Under the pieces are notes generated by a model. The model saw only the letters and a list, made by a program, of their open reading frames with translations. It searched no databases and was not told the origin of the DNA. 64,000 bases of DNA, taken from contig JAFEBU010000003.1 in the NCBI GenBank assembly GCA_018242505.1, positions 54,752-118,751 of the forward strand. Reading direction: 5' to 3'. Shown one piece after another: positions 48,575 through 56,368 of the stretch. The DNA comes from Pseudomonadota bacterium (lineage in GTDB: Bacteria > Pseudomonadota > Alphaproteobacteria > Reyranellales > Reyranellaceae). The translations under genes and the position numbers were made by a program. Each line of letters opens with the position of its first letter. The first letter of the stretch is position 1.

Positions 48575-48603
48575 TACCCAGGAGATAGCTTCGCTCCTGG
48601 GTA
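48575..48603 (+). terminator. Hairpin terminator after aldolase
   Basis: TACCCAGGAG (48575-48584) pairs perfectly with CTCCTGGGTA (48594-48603), leaving a nine-base loop. It begins 10 bp after the aldolase stop. The following ACTTTCC has only a short T-run, so it may be a moderate terminator. Confidence 0.7.
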
Positions 48604-49170
48604 ACTTTCCGGGTGATCATCGCTCTCGAATGTGGGCGGCGCAGCGGCTTCGCATCTGCGCCGACGACCGAGCGAGTGGCAGTTCGGGCAGCCCTTCACA
48701 TGCGGCCGGCCCCGAAATGAAATCCCGCTCCGGGACCAGGAGTTCAGCCGCAAAGCACAAGCAGTTCCGTGAGGGCGATCCGGTCGAAGTCGCAACGGTC
48801 GATCGCGCCCACGGTGGGCCAACACGAACCGCTCCGCCAGTTTGTACGAAGAGAGCTTTGGCGCGTCGGATCGGCCCCAGGTCGTGGGATCAAGGCTGGT
48901 GGATGGAAGGAAGGCGGGGCAGCCACGGCTTTCGCTGGATGACCTACGCCAGCCCGATATCGAGCCCGATATCGAGATGGCCCGGGCAAAGCGGTGGCGC
49001 CGGACCACTGCCGGTGGTCAATCGTCGTGGCGTCTATGTCCTTGCCGACGATGAAGTCAGCCGGCCTTCTCCCAAGTGGTCCCGTTTCCCTCTATCGCCG
49101 TTGGGCTGAAGCCAGCGCGAGCGGTCCCACGCAGAAGCAAGCCCCCTCCCTATCAACTGGCAGAGCGCCC
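48604..49170. other. Poorly coding region after the aldolase gene
   Basis: About 570 bp without a gene I can support. Both strands have open frames of 60-150 codons, but they are Arg/Pro/Ser-rich, have no motifs and lack binding sites. A perfect 12-bp tandem repeat CCCGATATCGAG lies at 48953-48964 and 48965-48976. The stretch looks like decayed coding DNA between aldolase and the thiE-like gene. Confidence 0.55.
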
Positions 49171-49455
49171 TTAGAACGTCTCGGCATACTGATCGGCGAT
49201 CAGCTTGTTCACAAAGTGTGAGACCGGCTCGCCAGTGATCCCCTCGCCAGTGACGCTATGTGCTGTGTCCCGACAGACAGTGGCGTTATATCCGGCAAGA
49301 AGGAAGAAGGAATATCCGGCAAAAGAAGAAGGACGGCCGACTCCGTGGCGTACGGCGCCGGCCGCCGTCACAGAAGCAGAAGGTTGCAAGCACATCCCCT
49401 CCATGGCCCTGCGAGCATAAACCCACCGAGCCATCGAAGCTGTGATCTTTGACAC
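49171..49455 (-). pseudogene. Possible remnant of an isochorismatase-like hydrolase
   Basis: A 94-codon frame. Its last 45 residues read LAGYNATVCRDTAHS..., then EPVSHFVNKLIADQ near the end. This resembles the C-terminal end of isochorismatase-like cysteine hydrolases, where a GY-x-V-T-V strand is followed by D-x-x-x-S. The N-terminal 45 residues are unlike the family and contain a 24-bp tandem duplication (49288-49311 and 49312-49334), and no catalytic Asp/Lys/Cys is present. The resemblance is weak; the open frame could also be chance. Confidence 0.28.
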
Positions 49456-49475
49456 CCGGAGGGGACGAATTGCAG

Positions 49476-49715
49476 ATGCCCCTCGTAAGCAAAGGTATGC
49501 TTACCGACCTGAAACGATTGGCGCTCTGCGCTTTAACTATTGCCGGTCTCGCCGGCTGTGCGGTCTATGCGGAACCTCCCGCACGTCCTCCTGGCGTTGC
49601 CTATGTCGCGCCGATTGGCGTCGCACCCGCTCCTGGCTACTCCTGGCGATGGCACCATGCGTATGGCTGGGGTTGGTGGCATCCCCGCTATGGATGGCAT
49701 GATGGCTGGCGCTGA
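49476..49715 (+). CDS. Small lipoprotein, Tyr/Trp/His-rich
   Basis: A 79-residue protein: signal region ending in the lipobox LAGC (Cys near residue 28), then a Pro/Ala-rich stretch (EPPARPPGVAYVAPIGV) and a C-terminal tail rich in Trp, His, Gly, Tyr (WRWHHAYGWGWWHPRYGWH). Small lipoproteins of this kind occur in many alphaproteobacteria; function unknown. ATG 49476 has GGAGGGG 11 bases upstream; ATG 49497 is an alternative. Confidence 0.65.
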   Translation: MPLVSKGMLTDLKRLALCALTIAGLAGCAVYAEPPARPPGVAYVAPIGVAPAPGYSWRWHHAYGWGWWHPRYGWHDGWR

Positions 49716-50502
49716 CGGTGCGATGGAAGGGTGCCGTCTGCCGGCGCAGATAGGCTGAAAGACCGCAGCTCGACCAGCGCCTGCCGCGCCACCACTCATG
49801 CCTCCTGCAGCGCCAGCCCCAGGGCATGAGTGAACATCTCGGCCATCAACTTCCGCCGAACAGCGGGGCGGCCTTGCCAATGAAAGGCCATGCTGTCGTG
49901 CTTGCGTGGAGAATGCCGCTTTTTTGGCGCCAAGAGGTGAGCCGAGGCTGCGGCGTTGTGCTGTGTGGCTGAGTCAATTTGAGATCGAGCTTTACGTGTT
50001 GAGATCGAGCTCTAGGTGCTTCCATCTCCCGGTGGATGAGGACCGCACTCTCGGTTGCCGTCGGCAAATTGCACGAACCGCCGACGGGAAGATTGATCGG
50101 AATGTCACTGGTCGGTGTGACGCAACTTGCCACGGCGCCCGATCGGCCGAAGAAAATGATCCGTAAACACGCCGAGGCCGGCAAGGTGCCGGCAAGGTTG
50201 GTGGCCGAGTAGGACACATGCGGAGCGAGCAGGCGTCACCCCGCCGATACGTTTCTGCAGATTCGCCCCATAAGGATAGCCCAAGGGCTGATTGCAAACG
50301 CTTTGAAGCATCGCCCGCGAGCAAGCCTCCCCTGGACAACCTTTTGTTCAGGTTGTTGATGGACGCCCACAGACGCCGAGGGACATATGATGCGGAAAAC
50401 CTGCATTTCTCGGACACTCGCGAACGCCTACGGACGGGCATTCCATCACAGAGCAAGATGTGAGGACTGGGTAACGATTGTCAGCCTCGATCGTTCGGGC
50501 GT
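49716..50502. other. Non-coding stretch with no supported gene
   Basis: About 790 bp. Six-frame reading gives only motif-free open frames (up to 154 codons on the minus strand), and none has a binding site or signal. An imperfect tandem repeat of about 19 bp (GAGATCGAGCT...) is near 49980-50018. Nothing else recognised. Confidence 0.5.
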
Positions 50503-50724
50503 TCACGTCGGCCCCGGAACGAGGCCCTCGAACGCCACGACCATCACATGGCCACGCCAAAGCGGCTTCGCTGGAACATCGGGATGGAAGGCGTCGTCGG
50601 CGCTCGCTACTGCGACCGACGCAAAATGCCCGGACTTGCCGAGGCGCGCGCATCTTTCGGCAATAGCGTGCCAGTTGTCCGGCGGAGCAGCCTTCTTCCC
50701 GGGATACCTAGCGGCATGCACCAC
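50503..50724 (-). CDS. Hypothetical 73-residue protein downstream of S24-like gene
   Basis: Starts with GTG 50724, 3 bp after the S24-like stop. The sequence (NWHAIAERCARLGKSGHFASVAVAS, then WRGHVMVVAFEG) looks protein-like, with an amphipathic helix followed by strands, but I do not recognise it. It could be a short partner of the S24-like gene or a degraded fragment. Confidence 0.35.
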   Translation of the reverse strand: MVHAARYPGKKAAPPDNWHAIAERCARLGKSGHFASVAVASADDAFHPDVPAKPLWRGHVMVVAFEGLVPGPT

Positions 50725-50727
50725 GAC

Positions 50728-50985
50728 CTAATCGGCCACCTCAACCAGGAGACCAAAAAGGGACCTGGCTGTCACCCAGCCGTTGATGCCGCCACGATTG
50801 TTGCCGATCTGGAATTGGCCATCGCGCACTGCCTTCACCATATGGAGGTACTGGGCGCCACGCACTCGGCACAGGACGATGTCGCCGACGTTGATCGCCG
50901 CTGGATTGGCGATGGGCACAACTGTACAAAGCTGGCCGCTTTCGATCTTGCCCTTCATCGAATTGCCGCGCGGACGGAATTTCAC
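50728..50985 (-). CDS. S24/LexA-like mini protein, possibly disrupted at its start
   Basis: 85 residues from GTG 50985. PRGNSM at residues 5-10 resembles the catalytic Ser motif (G-x-S-M) of S24 peptidases, and HMVKAVRDG at about 48-56 offers the Lys. NVGDIVLCRV between them matches the strand before it. There is no DNA-binding domain. The same frame reads upstream as TKYIERLQAGET back to an ATG at 51033 that has a purine-rich leader, but codon 3 is TAG (51025-51027). Either translation begins at GTG 50985 or the gene was inactivated by this amber codon. Function unknown; self-cleaving regulator or small peptidase are possibilities. Confidence 0.55.
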   Translation of the reverse strand: MKFRPRGNSMKGKIESGQLCTVVPIANPAAINVGDIVLCRVRGAQYLHMVKAVRDGQFQIGNNRGGINGWVTARSLFGLLVEVAD

Positions 50986-51108
50986 GGTTTCACCCGCTTG
51001 CAGGCGCTCGATATATTTGGTGGCCTAAGCCATCTATTGTTCTTCTTTCCGGTTGCTTCGGGGGAACCCTTCTAAAGGTTGCATAGTTCTGTGCAATACA
51101 CCCATACC

Positions 51109-51723
51109 ATGCCTCATCAGACTTGCCGCCTCTATCTCGTCTCGCCGGAGCGCATCGACGATCCGACGATCTTCGCGGGTGACCTGCGCGCTGCACTCGA
51201 CGGGGGCGATGTGGCAGCATTCCTGCTGCAGACCGTCGATGCCAATGATCCAACGATCGCACACATCGCCGACGTGCTGCGGCCTGTCTGTCAGCAACGC
51301 GACGTCGCTTTCGTGCTGTCCGGCCGGCCCGATCTTGCGGTGAAGCTCGATTCTGACGGCGTGCAGGTCGATGTGGCGAGCTGCATGGAGGCCCGACGGA
51401 TCGTCGGTCCCGAGCGACAGGTCGGGGTAGTCGCCCCCTCCTCGCGCCATCTTGCGATGGAAGCTGCCGAAGCCGGCGCCGACTATGTGGCGTTCGACAC
51501 AGCCGATCTCGAGCTGATTGCATGGTGGGCCGGCCTGTTCGAAATTCCCTGCGTGGCGACCGGCGACATCACCGTCGACAACGCAAAGCCTTTGATCGCG
51601 GCCGGCGCCGACTTTATCGCCGTCGGCAACGGCGTATGGCATCACAAGGACGGCCCCGAAGCAGCCGTCCGGGCCTTCAACGCACTGCTTGCCGCACGCT
51701 CAGAGGAATGCCTTCCGCGCTAA
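51109..51723 (+). CDS. ThiE/TenI-like thiamine phosphate synthase family protein
   Basis: A 204-residue TIM-barrel protein: CRLYLVSPERIDD at the start, ADVLRPVCQQRDVAFVLSGRPDLAVKLDSDGVQV, VGVVAPSSRHLAMEAAEAGADYVAF and ATGDITVDNAKPLIAAGADFIAVGN. The barrel layout is that of ThiE/TenI. However, the pyrophosphate/Mg loop that normally reads DGVHLGQxD is here DGVQVDVAS, and the GPIFPT loop is not evident, so synthase activity is doubtful. It stands downstream of aldolase in other alphaproteobacteria too. ATG 51109 is used; ATG 51079 is possible. Confidence 0.75.
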   Translation: MPHQTCRLYLVSPERIDDPTIFAGDLRAALDGGDVAAFLLQTVDANDPTIAHIADVLRPVCQQRDVAFVLSGRPDLAVKLDSDGVQVDVASCMEARRIVGPERQVGVVAPSSRHLAMEAAEAGADYVAFDTADLELIAWWAGLFEIPCVATGDITVDNAKPLIAAGADFIAVGNGVWHHKDGPEAAVRAFNALLAARSEECLPR

Positions 51724-51868
51724 CAGGCTGCTGAAAAATTTTGCGCCACGCACACGCGATATCCGTTCCGGGGCAGCGTGGGACCGCACGTTTGATTCAG
51801 GATTGCGCCGGTCTCGATTCGATTGCTGCGCGCCACGTCGTGGTTCCCGACCTTCTCGACAGCCTGCC
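51724..51868. repeat. MITE-like element copy A with imperfect terminal inverted repeats
   Basis: Begins on the base after the thiE-like stop: CAGGCTGCTGAAAAA; its right end, read in reverse, is CAGGCTGTCGAGAAGG. The right 70 bp (TTGCGCC.TCTCGATTCGATTGC...GTTCCCGAC) matches the copy at 63587-63737 closely. No transposase is present. It resembles a non-autonomous insertion-sequence derivative. Confidence 0.6.
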
Positions 51869-52435
51869 AAATCTCTGCTGGAGGCGGTACAGCGCCGCCG
51901 GTGAGAAATCTGTTCGGGTACATTTTGCCGATGGCTTGCATCGATGCCGCGGATAAGGTCGAGCCATCCCAGCGCATGGTGTCGGCGGATCACGAAATCG
52001 AACCCCATCGACAGGAAAGCCGACCTGCCGGTACGACATGTCGCTGTCACGTCGATCGCGAGCCAGTGCGTCATGAATCCCGACAGCCGCGGTAGCGACC
52101 GGCATGAGGCGAAAGTCGGCGCGCAACGCACCGCGATGGCCCGCCTTTCCGGGCGGCGCGGCAGGCGTTGCATGCCGATCGCGACCAGGGACAGCGCGCC
52201 TCACTGAGACAAACGAGATAGCCCGCGCCGGCATAGGTAGCAGGAAACGGCGCACGAACAGTTGCGTGTCCAACACCTGCCCAGGACCAGCGATGCCGTG
52301 GCTCACCGCGCTTGGTGTCACGTTTATCTCGGCAGCGGCAAACTTGGAGCTGGGCAGCTGCCCTGAAGAAGCGACGTGACAGCGGCGGCAGGCGACGCGG
52401 CATGGACCCGTCGCTCAAGACAGCGCCAAGGTGCG
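51869..52435. other. Non-coding stretch between thiE-like gene and amidohydrolase
   Basis: About 570 bp. Frames on both strands are open for 90-170 codons but show no motif, and I do not recognise a product. Composition resembles neighbouring genes, so this may be an old decayed gene. No hairpin or promoter stands out. Confidence 0.45.
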
Positions 52436-53278
52436 TCAGCGCTTCTTCGGCGCCCAGCCATAGACCTTCTGCAGGGAGCCGCCCATCAGCATCGCGCGGT
52501 CGCTGTCGGACAGACGGTCGGTGACGCGAAACGCCTCGACACCCTGCTTGTAGGTGAGAAGGCCCACAGCGCGTGTCCAGTCGGTCCCCCACAGGCAGCG
52601 ATCGAGGCCGAAGCTGTCGAAGATGCGCGCCAGAGGGTCCCAGATGTCCTTGTAGGGAAAGGCCTGGTGCGAGAGCGTACAGGCCCCGGTGATCTTGACC
52701 GCGATGTTCTTGTAAGCGGCAAGCGCCAAGAGCTTTGGCAGGTCGGCCCAGGGCTGCGGCGGCGCGGGTGGCGCAAACGGCTGGTGCAGCCCCAGGTGAT
52801 CGATGACGATCTGCGTATCGGGATTGCGCGCGGCCATCTGGCCCGCCTGCTCCAATCGCCCCCAGCACAGCAGGTTGACCGGAAGGTCATGCTTTGCCGC
52901 GGCGGCCAGCACCCGATTGAGGCCGGGGTCGGCTGCGTCGGTCGAAACATCGGGCCGCATCATGATGCGGATGGCAACGGTCCCGTCGATCGCCGCCCAT
53001 TCGGCGATCGTCTCGGCGACCTTGGGATCGGTCGGATCGACCGGCTTGATCACTCCGAAGCGGTCAGGATGCGCCTTCTGCACGGCAAGGGCGTAGCTCG
53101 CGTCCCAGCGATACATCGTGAAGACGGACACGAGCAGCGCACCGTCCACGCCGACCGCATCCATCGCCTTGATCATGTCGTCGCCGGTCACTTCCGGCGG
53201 ACCGGCAAGGACCTCATGCCAGGGACGACCGGGATGATTGCGTTCGTAGCAGTGAACCTGGGCATCGATCGTTGGCAT
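52436..53278 (-). CDS. Amidohydrolase family 2 (TIM-barrel) protein
   Basis: A 280-residue protein: MPTIDAQVHCYERNHPGRPW (metal motif D-x-H, here DAQVH), NLLCWGRLEQAG, VIDHLGLHQPF and LWGTDW with the late Asp. It fits amidohydrolase_2, which includes lactonases and decarboxylases of aromatic or sugar acids. ATG 53278 has GGAGG eight bases upstream. The N-terminus of the longer frame is not supported. Substrate unknown. Confidence 0.86.
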   Translation of the reverse strand: MPTIDAQVHCYERNHPGRPWHEVLAGPPEVTGDDMIKAMDAVGVDGALLVSVFTMYRWDASYALAVQKAHPDRFGVIKPVDPTDPKVAETIAEWAAIDGTVAIRIMMRPDVSTDAADPGLNRVLAAAAKHDLPVNLLCWGRLEQAGQMAARNPDTQIVIDHLGLHQPFAPPAPPQPWADLPKLLALAAYKNIAVKITGACTLSHQAFPYKDIWDPLARIFDSFGLDRCLWGTDWTRAVGLLTYKQGVEAFRVTDRLSDSDRAMLMGGSLQKVYGWAPKKR

Positions 53279-53446
53279 GGAATGTCCTCCGCATGGGTTG
53301 GTGGCGAGGCTAGGACCTGACCTGCCGCCATTCAAGCGAAGCTGCCAATTCGATCATCGCTCCACTCGACTGGCGAATGTGCATGGTCGATTCGCGATCG
53401 ATCGATCATAGTCGAGCCACCTCTTCCCACATCGGGCCGCTTTGAC

Positions 53447-53911
53447 ATGACCGTTGAGACCGTGCGCGCCTTCCTGGCCGTCCATGCCCCCGACATCGAG
53501 ATCGTGGAACTCGATGGCAGCACCGCCACCGTCGAATTGGCGGCCAGGGGCCACGGCGTGGCGCCGGCTCAGATCGCCAAGACCCTGTCGCTGCGCGTCA
53601 AGGATCGTCGCCTGCTGATCGTGACTTGCGGCGATGCCCGATTGAACAACCGGAAGGTCAAGGACGTCCTGGGCGGCAAGGCAAGCATGCTTGCCGCAGA
53701 CGAAGTCGTCGCCATGACCAGCCATCCGGTGGGCGGCGTCTGCCCGTTCGGGCTCCCTGCTCCGCTGCCGGTCTACTGCGACCTGTCGCTACGCGCCTTC
53801 GACGAGGTGTTGCCGGCCGCAGGCTCGACCAACAGCGCGATGCGCATCGACCCGGTTCGCATGGCTGCACTGGTCAAGGCGGAGTGGGTCGATGTCTGCG
53901 ATCGCAGCTGA
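53447..53911 (+). CDS. YbaK/EbsC family deacylase (trans-editing domain)
   Basis: A 154-residue protein of the YbaK/prolyl-tRNA synthetase-associated domain: VELAARGHGVAPAQIAKTLSLRV with the conserved Lys, LLIVTCGDARLNNRKVKDVLG, and GGVCPFGL. Such proteins clear mischarged tRNA (for example Ala or Cys on tRNA-Pro). ATG 53447 lacks a clear binding site. It is divergent from the amidohydrolase gene and 47 bp from a small lipoprotein gene. Confidence 0.86.
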   Translation: MTVETVRAFLAVHAPDIEIVELDGSTATVELAARGHGVAPAQIAKTLSLRVKDRRLLIVTCGDARLNNRKVKDVLGGKASMLAADEVVAMTSHPVGGVCPFGLPAPLPVYCDLSLRAFDEVLPAAGSTNSAMRIDPVRMAALVKAEWVDVCDRS

Positions 53912-53958
53912 AGAGATGGACGGTTGATCGAGCGTCGATTGGCGCTAAGCTTGGCGGC

Positions 53959-54204
53959 ATGAAGCGAACCATCCTCATTGCGCTCCTCGTCGCCGGCTGC
54001 TCGGGAAGCAATCTCGAAACCTCGCGTGGCCCCAATGGCGAGACCATCACGGGCAATGTCGTGTCGGTCCAGGTCAACAATGCGGCAAATGCCCAGGCGG
54101 CATTCTCGCTCGCCGACCGCTACTGCCGCGACAAGCGACGTGCTGCGCGGTTCGTTGCGCAGACCGGTACGACTGCCGCCTTTGATTGCGTGAAGACGGA
54201 GTAG
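53959..54204 (+). CDS. Small lipoprotein, hypothetical
   Basis: 81 residues: MKRTILIALLVAGCSGSN has a lipobox (VAGC) with Cys 14, a short polar segment follows, and the C-terminal half (SLADRYCRDKRRAARF...FDCVKTE) has two cysteines that could form a disulfide. The family is not recognised. An in-frame upstream extension overlaps ybaK-like coding and is not used. Confidence 0.65.
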   Translation: MKRTILIALLVAGCSGSNLETSRGPNGETITGNVVSVQVNNAANAQAAFSLADRYCRDKRRAARFVAQTGTTAAFDCVKTE

Positions 54205-54235
54205 ACTTCGTCTCCCGCGACGCGCGGACCGCTGA

Positions 54236-54436
54236 TCAGTCCTTCACCGTGAGGTCGACCGCTCGCGCCTTATGCGCATAAATGTCGATCTTGGCCCACA
54301 TACGGCCGCGCACGACCTTTTCGGCTTCGTCGGCGTTCGCGAACGGACCGTGCCAGACCATCGTCTCGGGAATGGGCTTGTTCCAGTTGGCCCGACCATT
54401 CTCGATCTGATACTCCGCCTCGAACACAAACCACAT
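54236..54436 (-). CDS. Small hypothetical protein, 66 residues
   Basis: Soluble, with aromatic-rich start MWFVFEAEYQIENGRANWNKP followed by MVWHGPFANADEAEKVVRG, suggesting a small beta-sheet domain. I do not recognise the family. ATG 54436 has no obvious binding site. It lies tail-to-tail with the small lipoprotein. Confidence 0.5.
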   Translation of the reverse strand: MWFVFEAEYQIENGRANWNKPIPETMVWHGPFANADEAEKVVRGRMWAKIDIYAHKARAVDLTVKD

Positions 54437-54580
54437 GACGCGCTCCGGATCGTCCCTACGCGCTCATACACCGGTCGTGGGCATGAGCCAATTGCGGCAA
54501 CACCGTGACGGGCCGCCTGAAATCCACAGAAACTTTCACGGTTGTTTCCCGTTTCTCCATGGCTTCAAAGGAGGGATGTC

Positions 54581-54823
54581 ATGGTGAAATTTTCGGCAAT
54601 CGTCGCGTCCATGCTGGCGCTGTCGGCAACAGCCGCCATGGCGCAGACCGGGGCAATCCCGTTTGCCAACGACGGTCTATCGTCCAGCAGGCAAGCCTAT
54701 CCGCAGGAGGCGATGGCACCGATGCGCCACCAGGCCGCGCTCGACAGTTTCATTCTCGATGAATATGGCAACGTCTATGACAGCCACGGCGACATCATCA
54801 AGCCACGGCTGACGAGGTACTGA
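54581..54823 (+). CDS. Small exported protein, 80 residues
   Basis: Signal peptide MVKFSAIVASMLALSATAAMAQ with cleavage after AMA at about residue 21. The mature 58 residues are polar with a late FILDEYGNVYDSHGD. ATG 54581 has AAAGGAGGG five to eight bases upstream, so it should be well translated. Function unknown. Confidence 0.65.
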   Translation: MVKFSAIVASMLALSATAAMAQTGAIPFANDGLSSSRQAYPQEAMAPMRHQAALDSFILDEYGNVYDSHGDIIKPRLTRY

Positions 54824-54824
54824 C

Positions 54825-55799
54825 TCAGGCCCTAGCCGCCCTCTGTTCCTCGGATCGGTCGGTTGCCGGCGGCGGAGTTCGGGAAAGAGCTGCAATCTCG
54901 TCCCTGAGCTCCGCCGTCATACCGACATCGACGGCGGCGAGAGAGTCCTTGAGCTGCTCGAGAGTGCGAGCGCCGATGATGGGGGCGGTCACGGCCGGAT
55001 GGGCGCCGACCCAGGCGATCGCAGTGCTGACGGGATGCAGGCCTTTCTGTTTGCAGAAGGCGACATACCTTTCCGCCACCTCGACCATCCACGGCTCCCC
55101 GTAGCGCGCCTCGTACATCTTGTTGGTGCGGAGGCGGCCCGATGACTGGCCAAAGTATTTGCCCGACAGCAGCCCTGCCGCGCCTGGACTGTAGGGAATG
55201 ACGCCAAGTCCGTTGGCTTCGGCCATCGGCAGGATTTCGACCTCGGCCTGGCGCTTCACAAGATTGTACATCGGCTGAAGCACTTGCAGCCGCGCCCAGC
55301 CGTGGCGTTCCTCGATATCGACCGCACGCTGGATCTGCCATGCCGCCCAGTTGCTGATCGCCGGGTAGATCACTTTTCCCGCGCGTACCAGATCCTCGAG
55401 CGCACGCATCGACTCGTCGATCGGCGTGAGCCTGTCCCATTGGTGAAGGAATAGGACATCGACACGGTCCGTCTGCAGGCGCTTCAAGCTCGCCTCCACC
55501 GCCCGCGCGATGTGCCGGCGCGACAGGCCGCGCGCATTCACGTCCGGTCCGGTCGGATTGAAGCATTTGGTGGTGAGCACCAACTCGTCGCGATGACCTT
55601 TGACCAGCCGGCCGAGAATCTCTTCGGACTTGCCGTCAGCATAGGCATCGGCGCAATCGAAGAAGTTGATGCCGGCATCCCGACTGGCCTTGTACATCGC
55701 CGCCGATGCAGCCTCGTCGGCATCGCCACCGAACGACATCGTGCCAAAGCAGAGCTCGGAGACGGAAAGGCCGGTTCGGCCGAGAAGCCTGGTTTTCAT
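54825..55799 (-). CDS. Aldo/keto reductase
   Basis: A 324-residue TIM-barrel reductase: MKTRLLGRTGLSVSELCFGTM, FFDCADAYADGKSEEILG with catalytic Asp and Tyr, and VLTTKCF with the Lys, then LFLHQWDRLTP with the His replaced-position and NLVKRQAEVEILP. It uses NADPH to reduce a carbonyl; the AKR type is close to YajO/general stress AKRs. It ends 2 bp from the small exported gene, tail-to-tail. Confidence 0.92.
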   Translation of the reverse strand: MKTRLLGRTGLSVSELCFGTMSFGGDADEAASAAMYKASRDAGINFFDCADAYADGKSEEILGRLVKGHRDELVLTTKCFNPTGPDVNARGLSRRHIARAVEASLKRLQTDRVDVLFLHQWDRLTPIDESMRALEDLVRAGKVIYPAISNWAAWQIQRAVDIEERHGWARLQVLQPMYNLVKRQAEVEILPMAEANGLGVIPYSPGAAGLLSGKYFGQSSGRLRTNKMYEARYGEPWMVEVAERYVAFCKQKGLHPVSTAIAWVGAHPAVTAPIIGARTLEQLKDSLAAVDVGMTAELRDEIAALSRTPPPATDRSEEQRAARA

Positions 55800-56368
55800 G
55801 GCCGATTCTTCTACCAGTCACCGACCGGGCCGGTCCGTCGGAAAAAGAGAAAGCTCCGCCATTGGGTGTGTGGTGGGTGGCGGAGCTTTCAGAACACAGA
55901 ACTCAGTTGTTAAGTCTCAAATCGTAGCCGCCTAAATTCCGCGTCTTAGATCAACATGTTATGTATTATTCTTAATCCAAGACTCTAGAAAACTCAACCA
56001 ACTTATTTGGATTCACAATAATTTAAGATATTGATCTTGATGAGCTTTTCACGCCATGCTGTGGGACACGGCTGTGACAATTCTGTGGTCAAAGTCCTTG
56101 ACGCAGGTGCGAAAAGGCTTCACTGTCAGGGTGTTCGGCGAGAACGTTCCACATTCGGGGGAACGAAGCCCGGGAGGCTCATTTTTTCAGCAATTTCTGC
56201 CGGACACTGGAAGCACTCTCCCAATATTTTGAGGGTGCGGGTTTTTTCAACAGACTATTTTGATCAAGTGCCGCTTCCCGGGCATCCCCTGAAAATTTCG
56301 CTCCTCGCACCCTGACAGCCGGCCATGGCTGGAATCCCTGCTGAATCGTCCTACCCTCGTCCCCGAGC
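55800..56368. other. Intergenic region with an AT-rich island and repeat fragments
   Basis: 569 bp between divergent aldo/keto reductase and GMC oxidoreductase genes. It includes a strong hairpin (55849-55890), an AT-rich stretch of about 150 bp (55910-56060), and fragments that resemble the element ends at 51724 and 63737 (TTTTTTCAACAGACT at 56242-56256 and CTGAAAATTTCGC at 56289-56301). No gene is supported. Confidence 0.55.
55842..55890 (-). terminator. Intrinsic terminator-like hairpin without an assigned gene
   Basis: GAAAGCTCCGCCA (55849-55861) pairs perfectly with TGGCGGAGCTTTC (55878-55890) around a 16-base loop. On the minus strand TCTTTTTC follows. No minus-strand gene lies to its right, so it could end a small RNA transcribed from the AT-rich island, or sit in the aldo/keto reductase leader. 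Confidence 0.55.

Noticed and set aside
48953..48976. 12-bp tandem repeat CCCGATATCGAG as a regulatory iteron
   Set aside because: Only two copies, no origin-like AT-rich region or replication gene nearby.
50728..50985. Interpretation of the S24-like gene as a phage CI/LexA repressor
   Set aside because: It has no helix-turn-helix domain, and there are no phage genes around it.
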